Shown here piece after piece: positions 52,751-63,400 of a DNA stretch of 64,000 bases. Position 1 is the first letter of the stretch. Every line of letters begins with the position of its first letter. The position numbers and the translations under genes were made by a program. Origin of the DNA: Prunus persica (Eukaryota; Streptophyta; Magnoliopsida; Rosales; Rosaceae); contig NC_034013.1 of NCBI RefSeq assembly GCF_000346465.2, forward strand, positions 10,048,137 to 10,112,136, in the 5' to 3' direction. The notes beneath the pieces were generated by a model that worked only from the letters and a program-made list of their open reading frames with translations, was not told where the DNA came from and did not search any database.

Positions 52751-54755
52751 TGCATCACCTACTGATAAATTGCGAGTAGGAAGAAAAGCGTTGGGGGGCG
52801 ATGTCGGCCATATTTGTCTCCCACAGCAAAGAAGTTCACACTTTTTTGCACATTGAAATAATGTTCCAAGGATTTCAAGTGTTTGTTGGTTTTTAGCGTC
52901 TGAGAAAAGCCCACAAACATATATATTTTTCCTTTCGGATTTTTAATTCCTTTTATGAATGAAAGGTACCCAAGAAGGTTATCAACACAGTCAAGGCCAC
53001 CTTCCCACCACCCCCCCATCTTTCCCCTTTTAAGATTTCAGATTTCATACACATGGCCGACTTGCGACCACATCCTTCATTTCTCCTTTTTATAATTTGC
53101 ATGAATCATGAGCCACCCAATTAAGCCAACAGAGAATCTTGCAAAAGAGTGTACATATTTTATATTAGTATCAAACTTCAGTGGCACAGCTTATAGATAA
53201 GTTATTTTATTTTTATAAAGAAAAGGCGATAATATTTTATTGGTTTTTACACCAATGGATTCAGTCGTCAATTAATATTTAAAGTTGGAACGATTGAGAT
53301 GCAATCCCAATTACGTGATTTATATTTTTTTGAATTTCTATTTGTGGTAATTTCCATTTGTAGGAATTTCTATTTGTGGGAATTCCCATTTTTAGGAATT
53401 CCCATTTTTAGGAGTTTCTATTTGTGGTAGTTTCTATATTTGTATACGTTTTTTTAAAACTTCCTTTGTAATATAATAGCGTGTTACTTGCCGACCTAGA
53501 TTAACACCAATTGTATGATAAGTAGAAATGAAAAAACCATATTTTCTTTGAGGAAGTGGGCATTGTCTTCTCATTGTGGACAGGCTGCTGAGGTCAAACT
53601 TGTTTGAATTGCTACAAATTTCTTCGTGCCTGTTTGTGTGGGTATATAAAAAGGGCCTACATGATATGACAATGACGAGATGTTTATTGTCCTCAAGGCT
53701 CAAGCCAACGAACAAGCGTATTTATATATAAAATATACATTTTGCCTCTTCACATAAAACGACTAGAGAGAAGACTCATCAAGATATACTTGAATGCTTG
53801 TTTTTTTTTTTTTTTTTTGGGTTCTGAACTCTCATGGTATAATTTGCATGCGTGTAAGAAATTCGACTCTTTTCTAATTTAAACTATTGTTTGTATTAAA
53901 TAAATATATATAAAGAAATAAATAGTATGATCAGATACAAGATAAGTAGAAGATCCCTTTCGTTAGTGTCACACTTAACAAAACACACATATATATATAT
54001 ATATATAATTGTATTATTGTTTTAAGGACCGCACAAAAACCAAGTGACGTGACACAAAGCATCCCAAGAATGGAACCAATAATGAATAGGATACTGCTTG
54101 CCTCTTTCTCAATAAAGAAGTACTTCTCTTTCATGCGAATCATAATTTGATACAAGCTCTTAATTACATTACATGATAAAAAGGATATTTTTCTAATGGA
54201 TATGGATCTTCTGCCTTGAAGTTTTGAGCATTTCTCACCTGCCTTGCGAGAAAGCTTTACCTTTTAATCAATTGGGTGGTCCTAATCGATGGTTTCATAT
54301 CAGCACATAAATTATTATTATTATTATTATTGGTCTTATACAAGTCAGTATGTCGCTTACAAACTTGGATCCTCTGTCTCTCTGTAAAGGCACACTCCAT
54401 TGGTTTGATCGCAAGCAACCAAATATATATGGCCATAAAAAAATCTGTTGCAGAAAAGAGATACTCCATTCAATTCAAATCTCAAGAGTTTGTGCTATAT
54501 CATCAAACTATTTTCTTACAATAATAAATAAAAAAATAACAATATTGAAGATGAAAACCCGCTGACCTCTTTTAATAATATGTATTGGGAAAGAGAGAGA
54601 GAGAGAGAGAGAGGAAAAAAATAAAATAAAGCAAACCACACCCCAGGACAGCTATTGATTGTACATGGGAAACGAAATATCACCGCAAATACCTAATGAA
54701 CTCTACGTTTTGAATATGTATATTAATTAATAAAGGATATTCAAGAATATATAAT
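52641..54755. other. ERF-c 3' flank, module 3 copy
   Basis: 52650-53180 matches 30090-30620. A GA run of about 30 bases lies at 52718-52744, and the 16-bp minisatellite relative at 53325-53450. A second GA run lies at 54593-54613. No gene is seen. Confidence 0.55.
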
Positions 54756-54761
54756 ACTTAA

Positions 54762-55298
54762 TCAAAAGCTCCACAGACCACTTTCTCCTCCGTCTGAATT
54801 GCCCGAGGAGTCAGGATAATCAGGCGGTCTCGGCGGAGACAACAGCATTCCTTCTGCCATTTCGACCAACAAATTCGGCATCCCAAAAAGCTCTTCTTCG
54901 TCTATTCCCACAGATGACGCCAAACTGGAACTATTCATCATCGTCCTCATGTCGTCCTCTTGCTTCTTCTGCCTCTCTCTGTGCTTCAGACTGTTATTGG
55001 CCTCCTCATTCCACTGTAGTGCAGCGGCGGCGGAGGCGGCACTGCGAATGTCCTCCGGTGACGTGGATGCTGGCACTGGATAAGAGGCAATGGAGCTCGG
55101 AAAGTTGAGAACAGCATCGCCCCGCTTGAGAGCGAGAGCGGCGACGTCATAGGCGGCCGCAGCCATCTCTGGGGTTGGGTAAGTCCCGAGCCATATCCGT
55201 CTAGTCTTACGTGGCTCACGGATTTCGGACACCCATTTTCCGCCTCGGCACCGGATTCCATGGTACCTAGAGTGCTTCCCGCAAGAGCTTGATGCCAT
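54762..55298 (-). CDS. DREB-type AP2/ERF factor, ERF025-027-like (ERF-c)
   Basis: Intronless gene for a 178-residue nuclear DREB A-4 protein. Seen: AP2 domain about residues 12-68 ([19 protein letters not shown], with CRGG where ERF-a and b have [34 protein letters not shown]), a short alanine run, the acidic tail with DEEELFGMP, and final LWSF. The frame stays open 57 codons upstream of MASSSCGK, but that part lies in the predicted leader and has no counterpart in ERF-b. It forms a pair with ERF-d (both have RCRGG, TPEM and LWSF). It is the partner gene of module 3. Confidence 0.95.
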   Translation of the reverse strand: MASSSCGKHSRYHGIRCRGGKWVSEIREPRKTRRIWLGTYPTPEMAAAAYDVAALALKRGDAVLNFPSSIASYPVPASTSPEDIRSAASAAAALQWNEEANNSLKHRERQKKQEDDMRTMMNSSSLASSVGIDEEELFGMPNLLVEMAEGMLLSPPRPPDYPDSSGNSDGGESGLWSF

Positions 55299-55497
55299 GG
55301 TGGTGGGGAGTGGAGGGTGTTTTAGTAATTGAACAAGCTCTGGTGGTGAAGAGAGGGAGAGGAGAATGTGGGATGGCTTGGTGTAAAAGGGTGTGGTTGA
55401 AGGAGGGGCCTGAGGAGGGAGAAAGGTCAAGGGGTGGGTATGGATATAGGTCAAATATATTTGGCGCAAGTGAGTATTTTAATTTTGGTCAGCCATG

Positions 55498-55507
55498 ATA
55501 TATATAG
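55498..55507 (-). promoter_or_regulatory. TATA box of ERF-c
   Basis: CTATATATAT, 200 bp before the ATG, in the TCATGGCT context shared with ERF-a and ERF-d. Confidence 0.6.
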
Positions 55508-55559
55508 ATATTTTCTTATATATAGTTAGGTGGGGATGTAATTGTTGAGGCTTGTGTAA

Positions 55560-57290
55560 ATTATACGTGGAAAGAAGGAAGGTAAGATATTAATTGTTGA
55601 GGTTTGTTTTTATTATTATTTATATATATATATTTTTAAAGAATTATTCTAATTAATAAAAGTAATAATATATTAAATTTATACACACTAAACTGATGCT
55701 AAAATTCTTCTTTATAATTGAGGTTTTAGGAAAAGTGGAAGGGACCGCTTAAAAGTTGTGGCATGCACCCAGTGGCCACTTGAATTCTGTGGAAGCTTTA
55801 GGGTTTTTGACACTTTTAAAATAGTGGCAATTAAAAATGATAAAATTTGGAGAAAGTGTGTATGGCAATTGCAGTATGTTTTAGTTCCCAAACCTCTCTC
55901 CACGGGCCTTCCTCAGTCTCCCACCACTTGATCATTCATAAACTCTACCAAAAACAAAACATGGTAAAAAGTTTTTATTTATTTATCAAAAACCAACTTC
56001 CCGATATAACCTTCAACAATATAACTAAAAGTAAAACATCAATATGACAAAAACGACACCAATAAATACTAGCTCACATCACTACAAAGTATAATCTCAA
56101 ATAAAATCCACAAAATTTAAAATGAATTAAAATTCTAAAACAAATCATGAGCCTAAATGAATTCTACTACCTCCACTTGAAGAAACGTTTCCGTCAAACC
56201 CACCAATGAATCTACTCCTGAAGTAAATGTGAAACATGTGACAAAAATATGTCAATCAAACATCCATGACAAAAATATGTCAATCAAACATTCATGACAA
56301 AAAAAAAAGGGTCCCTGTCGTCTATCGTAGTAGTATTTAAAAGATGAAGGAGATTAGAACTAGAATAAGTTGCTAAATTGTTCCTTTTTTTTTTCTTTTT
56401 TGAGGACCTATCTTATTGAATAGGTGATAGCATACTAAACTCACACACATTATACAGATGTTAGGACTTGAACCCAAAACCTTACCTGAAGGAGTAAATA
56501 CTTCATACCACTACACTAGTGGGTCCTTTGTAAATTGTTCCCTTTTTACTTTAGCTAAACTTGGTTGTTTTTCCACTACTTAATGCTTTTGTATTAGCTA
56601 ATCTTCAAGTGGTACTTTACAGTTGCTGTTTTGGAAAATATTTTGTGAGCTACTGTTTAATTATATAATGCGCATCTTCTAAATTATCCAAACCCAACAT
56701 CAACTATTTTCTTTGAAATCCCTCTCCCCTACTCTTTATCCGGCAAGTCTCTGTTGACAACATCGATCGGATTGATGGCAAGGGAGACAACTATTGACCT
56801 TGTTTGATGACCATAGCTTATAGATAAGTTCTTTAGTACTTTAAGTTGGAAGGATTGAGATGCGATCCCAGTTAAGTGATTTCTATTTTTGTGAATTTCC
56901 AATTGTAGTAATTTCTATTTGTAGGAATTTTCATTTGTGGCAATTTCTATTTGTAGGAATTTCCATTTGTGGTAATTTCTATTAGTAGGAATTTCCATTT
57001 GTAGGAAAGCCTTGAAGTTTTGAGCATTTCTCACCTGCCTTATGGGAAATCTTTATCTTTTAATGAATTGGGTGGTCCTAATAGATCGTTTCACATCATC
57101 AGCCCATAATTTCTTTTTCCTTTTTTGTCTTATATAAGTCAAGTATGTCGCTTACAAACTTGCATCCTCTGTCTCTCTGTAAAGGCACACTCCATTGGTT
57201 TGATCGCAACCATATGTATGCCCAGAACAAAATTGCAGATGAAAAAGGACTCTAATAATTAATAATTAAGGCAAATATAACGGTAATAAT
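55560..57290. other. ERF-c upstream flank and ERF-d 3' flank
   Basis: 55730-55930 is the shared ERF upstream block (GGACCGCTTAAAAG, GGCATGCACCC, GGGCCTTCCTCAG). 56810-57010 matches the ERF 3' side, including the 16-bp minisatellite relative at 56885-57005. The word CTTACAAACTTGCATCCTCTG at 57150 matches 54356. Apart from the SINE, no gene is seen. Confidence 0.55.
56399..56528 (-). repeat. tRNA-derived SINE copy
   Basis: On the minus strand it reads CCACTAGTGTAGTGGTATG, AAGTATTTACTCCTTCAGG and GGGTTCAAGTCCTA (B-box-like). It is a relative of 58827-58952 and 35262-35392. Confidence 0.6.
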
Positions 57291-57293
57291 TAA

Positions 57294-57851
57294 TCAAAAG
57301 CTCCACAGACCACTTTCTCCTCCGTCTGAATTGCCCGATTCGGGATAATCAGGCGGTCTCGGAGGAGACAACAGCATTCCCTCTGCCATCTCGGCCAGCA
57401 AATTTGGCATCCCGAAAAGCTCTTCTTCGTCCATTCCCACAGACGACGCCAAACTAGTACTATTCATCATCGTCGTCATGTTGTCCTCTTGCTTCTTCGG
57501 ACTCTCCTTGAGCTCCAGGCTGTTATTGGCCTCCTCATTCGACTGTAGTGCAGCAGAAACAGCAGCTGCAGCAGCGGCAGCAGCGGCGGCGGCACTGCGA
57601 ATGTCCTCCGGTGACCTGGATGCTGGCACTGGATACAAGGCAATGGAGCTCGGAAAGTTTAGAACAGCATCACCGCCCTTGAGAGCGAGCGCGGCCACGT
57701 CATAGGCAGACGCTGCCATCTCCGGGGTTGGGTAGGTCCCGAGCCATATCCGCCTAGTCTTACGTGGCTCACGGATTTCGGACACCCATTTTCCGCCCCG
57801 GCACCGGATTCCATGGTACCTAGTGTGGTTCCCGCAAGAGCTTGATGCCAT
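57294..57851 (-). CDS. DREB-type AP2/ERF factor, ERF025-027-like (ERF-d)
   Basis: Intronless gene for a 185-residue nuclear DREB A-4 protein. Seen: AP2 domain about residues 12-68 ([49 protein letters not shown]), a long alanine run ([18 protein letters not shown]) that accounts for the extra length, the acidic tail with DEEELFGMP, and final LWSF. It has KGGD where ERF-b and c have KRGD. It is a local tandem duplicate of ERF-c about 2 kb away that came with its own flanks but no CBF. Start MASSSCGN is the conserved start. Confidence 0.95.
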   Translation of the reverse strand: MASSSCGNHTRYHGIRCRGGKWVSEIREPRKTRRIWLGTYPTPEMAASAYDVAALALKGGDAVLNFPSSIALYPVPASRSPEDIRSAAAAAAAAAAAVSAALQSNEEANNSLELKESPKKQEDNMTTMMNSTSLASSVGMDEEELFGMPNLLAEMAEGMLLSPPRPPDYPESGNSDGGESGLWSF

Positions 57852-58038
57852 GGTGGTGGGGAGGGGAGGGTGTTTTAATAATTGAACAAGTTCTGGTGGT
57901 GAAGAGAGGGAAAGGAGAATGTGGGATGACTTGGTGTAAAAGGGTGTGGCTGAAGGAGGGCTGAGAAGGAAGGAAGGTCAAGGGGTGGGTTATATTTGGC
58001 GCAATGTCAGTGAGTATTTTGATTTTGGTCAGCCATGA

Positions 58039-58047
58039 CATATATAG
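58039..58047 (-). promoter_or_regulatory. TATA box of ERF-d
   Basis: CTATATATG, 188 bp before the ATG, in the shared TCATGGCT context. Confidence 0.6.
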
Positions 58048-58189
58048 ATATTTCGTCTATACACTTGGGTCGGGATGTAATTGTAGAGGGTTGTGGGGAT
58101 TATATTGGGAAGGTAAGATATTAATTGGAAGACAGAGAGAGAGAGAGATAGAGAGGAGTGTAAGTGTTATGGTTGAGATTTTAGGAAAG

Positions 58190-59800
58190 GAGGAAAGGGA
58201 CCCGCTCAACAGTGGTAGCATGCACTCTGGCCACTGGAATTCTGTGGAAGCTTTTAGAGTTTTTCACACTTTTACAAAAGTGGCAATTAAAAATGATACA
58301 ATTTTGGAGAAGGTTTGTGTATGCCAAGTGCGGCAATTGCATCTGTTCGTATCCTTCAGTGGGAAACGTCCAACGGGCCTTCCTCAGTTTCCCACTTGAT
58401 GATTCATAAGCTCTACCCAAAAAAGAAAAACAAAGCAATATGATAAACAGTTTTTTTTTTGGTTTATTTATCAAAGAGATACTTCATTAGATCATCTTTA
58501 ACAAAGGATACATCAAATGATATCCAAATCATTAACTCAAGAGGAAACAAAACTAACACGCTAAAAAACAAAACAAAAGTTGACAAAAACTGTACCAACA
58601 ACAACTAGTCCACATCACTACAATTAAATATAATCTCAAACAAAACTCACAAAACCCAATTAGCCAAAATCCTAAAACAACCCATAAGCCTGAATGAAAA
58701 CTGTTGCCACCAGTTGAAGAAGCGTCGTCGTCAATCCCACCATCGCATATATAGCCTTTAAGTGAATGTAAACTTGTGACAGATCTTAGAAAAATAGTTT
58801 ATATTGATGTAACAACACTCTTTTTAGGACCTTTTCTATTAAGAGGAGCGATAATATACTAAATTTTCACACACAATACGGATGTTAGGACTCAAACCTA
58901 AGACCTTGCCTGAGAGAGCAATTACTCCCAAACCACTACACTAACAGAGTGGAGGAGGGACAGTGACTCTTCTTCCTCATCCTCTCTTTATTGAGTTTTT
59001 TCTTTAGAATTGAGAGAGAAAAGAATGCGAATAGGGTTTTTTTTTTCCTTAACACGATAAAAAGTTAAATATGAGTGTTAAATAATACCTTGAAATCAAA
59101 TACTATAAGATGCATTCATTATAAGTTTTATGGGATTAATTCTTGTGTGGAATTTTGGTTGTGGAAGACATTTTTGTCATCCACTAGCTAGTTTGTCTTG
59201 GTTTACTTGATTTGATTTTTCATGCAAATTATTTTGCAATCCAGATTATTAAGGGATTGTAGTTATATATATCAGGTTATTGCGATGTTGAATTCGGTAA
59301 TGGCCAGAGGAGGGAGGAAGGGTCCGGAAAGAACTTTGGAAGCATTGAAATTCCAAACACCAACCAAAGAACAAGTAATTTGACATGATTAAACACAGAG
59401 CTTTTCTGTTGATTAGGATCTAGCTAGCTCTAGCATCACAATTCTGAAAATAAGCAATTAGAAGCAGCTGCTAAACTGAAGATTTTGATGTTTACTCAAA
59501 TATAATATGTTGGTGATTACTCAACACTATATGTTGGCTATGCATATGGCTCCCAGCACGCTGGGGCCTCTGTGTCCCTCAAATGATTTTGCACCTAAAT
59601 TTAGCCACTTTCCTTTAATGGAATCCTCAATCGAACATGTCCTTCTGGTTAAAAGCATTATAATATTAACGGGACATGAGGGATCTTTATGTCCTTTTAT
59701 TGGGTATTGTTTATACCATATCTTTAACTTTAACCATGGTTTTAGTCACATATTGTCGGAAATCATGTTTTTAAGCTTTAACTCTGTTTTCAAACCACAA
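58190..59800. other. ERF-d upstream flank
   Basis: 58195-58410 is the shared ERF upstream block (GGACCCGCTCAACAG, GGCAATTAAAAATGATACAA, GGGCCTTCCTCAG). 59300-59370 and 59510-59710 match modules 1 and 2. No gene is seen. A GA-rich stretch lies at 58134-58150. Confidence 0.55.
58827..58952 (-). repeat. tRNA-derived SINE copy
   Basis: Relative of 56399-56528, with ATGTTAGGACTCAAACCTAAG (B-box region on the minus strand) and CCACTACACTAACA at its right end. Confidence 0.6.
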
Positions 59801-60055
59801 ATTTAAGGAAACCCGAAACTTTCAAACTCAAACCCTAGTAAACTTTAAATAATATGTAAAAAAGGAAGAAGAGAGGAAAGGAAGAGAAAGAATGAAAGAT
59901 GTATGACAAAGATCTTCATAAAAACTAAAGATTAATTTGTGCGTAACATGGATGTAAGGACTATATATATTTGTAATGAGTTCGATATCTAATTGTGACC
60001 AATTTTATTGTAATGACGTAACTTTTTTGTGAGTGAGTTGACCCATTTAAAAGTA
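59801..60055. other. Module flank, no gene seen
   Basis: 59925-60010 matches 20040-20130 (AACATGGATGTAAG, GATATCTAATTGTGACC), the last shared module text before the CBF 3' flank would be expected. Confidence 0.5.
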
Positions 60056-60063
60056 TATTTAAA

Positions 60064-60527
60064 ATAGTACTGCTAAACGAACCCTAAAATTAACTGAGTA
60101 CACCCTATTACCAAAGTATTTATTGAATTACTAATTTACCCCAATATAAAATGACCAAAAAGGATATATGGAATTGTAAAACAAATATAATTTTAATAAG
60201 ACTCACCATATTCAACCCTAATCAAACATAGAGAAGTTTTCATATAATTTTAGAGGCCTTTGATACTTCAAACATAGCAAGTCTACTCCCACAACAACTT
60301 ACAAAATTAAAGATTTTTATGCGAATTCAAAATTTGAAAAGAGGGAATGAATTCATGTAAAAATAGAAATTTGGCTCAGGATTGGGATTAGGGTGTTCTG
60401 TGATAGTGTAATAGGGTGTACCAAGAGTATTTTTGGTGGTTAAATAGGGTGTACTTAGTTAATTTTACATTTTGATTAAAATATTTCGGTGTATTCAGTT
60501 AATTTTAGGGTTCGTTTAACAGCACTC
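60064..60527. mobile_element. TIR element with 8-bp duplication
   Basis: A 464-bp element flanked by TATTTAAA (60056-60063 and 60528-60535). Its ends are inverted repeats of about 38 bp: TAAACGAACCCTAAAATTAA lies in both arms, followed by CTGAGTACACC on the left and CTGAATACACC on the right. The centre is AT-rich and non-coding. An 8-bp duplication fits the hAT class, but the ends are not diagnostic. Confidence 0.7.
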
Positions 60528-60535
60528 TATTTAAA

Positions 60536-61017
60536 GCTATCATGTCGTTTATAAAAATAAAAAATAAAAATCAAACATGCCGTATTAGGATTTCTAACTT
60601 CAACTTTGAATAATTATATGATTAATATTTAATTGATTCATACTATCTTTAGCATTAGCTGTTAAACTGTAGCATCCAAAAACTTAGGAATATAGAATGA
60701 TGGCTGATTGCGAATATAATCACATGCATCTTATAAATAAATAAAAAATACAGAGAAAAAAGGATGGCCACATGCCAGAAAACCTTTTAATGATCATTTT
60801 ATTTTTCTACCTATGTCGATGATGTGACGAGTTTAAAGGTATACTCTTTCTTTTTGGTGCATTTATATACTGATTTCGTTTCTTAGTGCAATGTTCTTTT
60901 TGCTAGAGAATGAGAGCTAGGATCGCGCCATGTGTCAATAGATTAGATGTGTTTGTACCTATGAACTTTTAATCACGAGTCTAACAGAATTGAAGACCTT
61001 TCCTCTTATTTAAATTC

Positions 61018-61073
<56 letters not shown>

Positions 61074-61785
61074 CTTGTGTTGAACTAGGTTAACACCTTA
61101 GAGTCTAAGGAAGACCTGAGTTTTCTTGGAGATTGAGGACGACAGTCCAACTCTTTTCATACATGTCTCTTTCCATCCAATTTGTATGGATATGGTGGCA
61201 CAAACTTTACCTTAATTTACTTTGTTCTTTCTTCAGATTTTTCTCTTTGGATTGAAAAAGCTACATATGGGGCTCTCTTTGAAATGATATTTTTGTTAAC
61301 CGTCGTAGCACTTGAGCTTTGAGTCCTAATTGGAAGTTTGTAGTGTATATTTCTTTGTAGAGGCTTACACTGCATAATATATATTTTCCTGTTCTCCAAC
61401 TTGATCCTCTTCCTCAAGGATCCCAGGTGAGAGGGAACCCTAGGAGAGCCTTCGACTTTAACTACTGTCTATATACGATCCATATTAGATCAAACCAACT
61501 GTCTATTCTATCTCTTTTATATTCTTGACAAGCCATTTTTATTTTAGTTGTCTTTCAGTGTCATGTTTTAGTCATTTTTCCCATTATTTAGAAAAAGTGA
61601 ACCTCCAATTCAAGTACTGCTTCAACAATTAGACATGCACCCCATAATCGCAACGAACAAATTACAATTAATTAGGGGGGATAAGATAAAAACTTGACAT
61701 AACTCTTTTTTCGTTTGTGTATCGTGGATAAGCATAAAAATTTGACCCAACCGTCGAAAGCGAAAGCAAAAAGAATCGTGAGGAA
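60536..61785. other. Unassigned DNA with a long CT run
   Basis: A perfect CT repeat of about 48 bases lies at 61020-61067, just after TTATTTAAATTCCC. The text to its right (61080-61440, TTGATCCTCTTCCTCAAGGATCCC) is less AT-rich, but I found no coding region or repeat partner. It could be a retrotransposon scrap. Confidence 0.3.
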
Positions 61786-61789
61786 AAGA

Positions 61790-61940
61790 AGACTGGTTTG
61801 ACTTGAGTTTAGTGTGCCAGGTGGCAGATGACTAAGTAAGGTACCAGTGAGAAATTGGCCGGTTTTGTTTTTGGATGCCTGCGTGGTGGGCCTTGTGGCT
61901 CCCACCCGAGCTCGTTGTTTTCTCCTTCTTTTTGTCTCGC
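61790..61940 (-). promoter_or_regulatory. Orphan CBF promoter scrap (fourth module)
   Basis: GTTTGACTTGAGTTTAG, TGCCAGGTGGCAGATGACTAAG, GTAAGGTACCAGTGAG and GTGGCTCCCACCCGAGCTCG follow the order of words in CBF-a and CBF-b promoters. No CBF coding region lies to its left. It marks a former fourth module whose CBF is gone. Confidence 0.55.
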
Positions 61941-62403
61941 TCGGAGGAAAGGAAACCCAGCCGCATCATCGATTCTTAAGCTTACAAGTTTCCTATTCGA
62001 AAAATTTTAGTATTGCCCTTTATCGACTTTTAATTTGGTTTTGAGCCTCTTAATTTTTTACACTGTGCAACTTTGATCCCTACTATCAAATTTGTCAACT
62101 TTTTTATTTTTTATTTTGTCAAATTAAATGTTATTTACGTTGCGTGCACGTAAACGGAAAAAAACAAATCGTTAATGTGACAAATTTGACAGTTGTCATG
62201 TAATTGAATGGTTTACATTTCAAAAGATTAAGGAGACTTAAAATCAAATTGAAAGACGAGCGGTCAAATCGAAGGAAAAAAATCATCTAAATTGTTCCCT
62301 TTTTACTTTAGCAAACATGCTTAATGCTTTTGTAATTTACTTTTTTTGGGGCTAATAATGCTTTTGTATTACATACAGTTGCTGTTTTGGGATTTAATTG
62401 TAA
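61941..62403. other. AT-rich spacer, no gene seen
   Basis: No gene or repeat is recognised. Confidence 0.4.
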
Positions 62404-62688
62404 TTAGCCCCTTGACACATGCTCACGCATGTGCCAATTGGTTTTCTTTTTCTTTTTTATTTTTATTTTTAGAATTAAGAAAAAATAACAGGGTAGTTAT
62501 GTTCCATAAAAGTAGGACCTATTATCTTATTTTGTTTTTAATTTTAATTTTTTTAATATTAAAAAATATGAATTTACGATATTATCCTCATTTAATTAAT
62601 AATTTCAATTCTTAATGTTTGAATTAACAAAGGGCATTTTCTGGTATTTTGAATGTTTCACCATTCTCTGCCTTTTGCTTTATATATA
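62404..62688 (-). mobile_element. Helitron, left copy (3' end complete)
   Basis: On the minus strand the element ends in CTAA (62407-62404) followed by T, preceded by the hairpin CACATGCGTGAGCATGTG (62433-62416), the usual Helitron terminus. About 200 bp of its body match the right copy (GTTCCATAAAA-TAGGA, GGGCATTTTCTGGTATTTTG). The TC at its 5' end is missing; the text reaches TATATATA and stops where the right copy begins. Confidence 0.7.
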
Positions 62689-62981
62689 CTAGCCTCTCTG
62701 CACGCGCTTCCGCGCTTGCGAGAGGTTTTTTTAAAAAAATAACTAAATTTATTTTCGAATTAAAAAAGATAATGGGTAGTTGTGTTCCATAAAAATAGGA
62801 TCCATTATCAGCTTTTTCTTTTTCTTTTAATTTTTAAAATATGAAAAAGTGTGAATTTACCATATTATCCTCATTTAATTAATAATTTGAATTCTTAATG
62901 TTTGCATTAACCAAGGGCATTTTCTGGTATTTTGAATGTTTCACCATTCTCTGCCTTTTGCTTTATATATATAGATATAGA
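62689..62981 (-). mobile_element. Helitron, right copy (both ends)
   Basis: A 293-bp non-autonomous Helitron on the minus strand. It starts A|TCTATATCTATATATATA at 62981 and ends CTAG (62689) followed by T. A strong hairpin arm pair (CCTCTC and GAGAGG, 62693-62725) lies just before the end. It is inserted at the 5' side of the left copy. Confidence 0.75.
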
Positions 62982-63215
62982 TGAACAAGTTTTAAAGTTA
63001 TCCAAACCCAAAATTAAGGGTGAAATGGAGATTTCAAAATAAATTTTTTGATTTTGGGTATCGATATTCAAAGATTTGGGTCCTAATAAAGTTTTCCAAA
63101 TATAAACGTGACTGGTAGGAATTTTCAAATAAACAAGTAATTGAATGAAAAACATTCCAAGCTTCAATTTGTTTTAATTGTAATGCACACTTGAAAGAAT
63201 TTTAAATACTCCATC
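62982..63215. other. AT-rich spacer, no gene seen
   Basis: No gene is recognised. Confidence 0.4.
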
Positions 63216-63400
63216 CGGATACATTAATGGGCTTTAGGGCTGAATAGTCCCACTGTCTCCTCCAGACGTCATGGGCTGAATAGGTCAAGGAAGCCCATTC
63301 TTATATTGCAAAAAATAACAAAAAGAGCCCATTGAAAAAAGATTGTAGGCAACCTAAAGTTGGCCATTTCTCTTGCCGAGTCATTGTATAGTGATGGATT
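63216..63400 (-). promoter_or_regulatory. Scrap of the distal conserved block, copy 4
   Basis: ATGGGCTTTAGGGCTGAATA-GTCCCACTGTC matches the right part of copies 1 and 3, and GCCCATTGAAAAAAGATTGTAGG with CCTAAAGTTGGCCAT matches 28530-28580. The part with the G-box and palindrome is absent. Confidence 0.45.
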
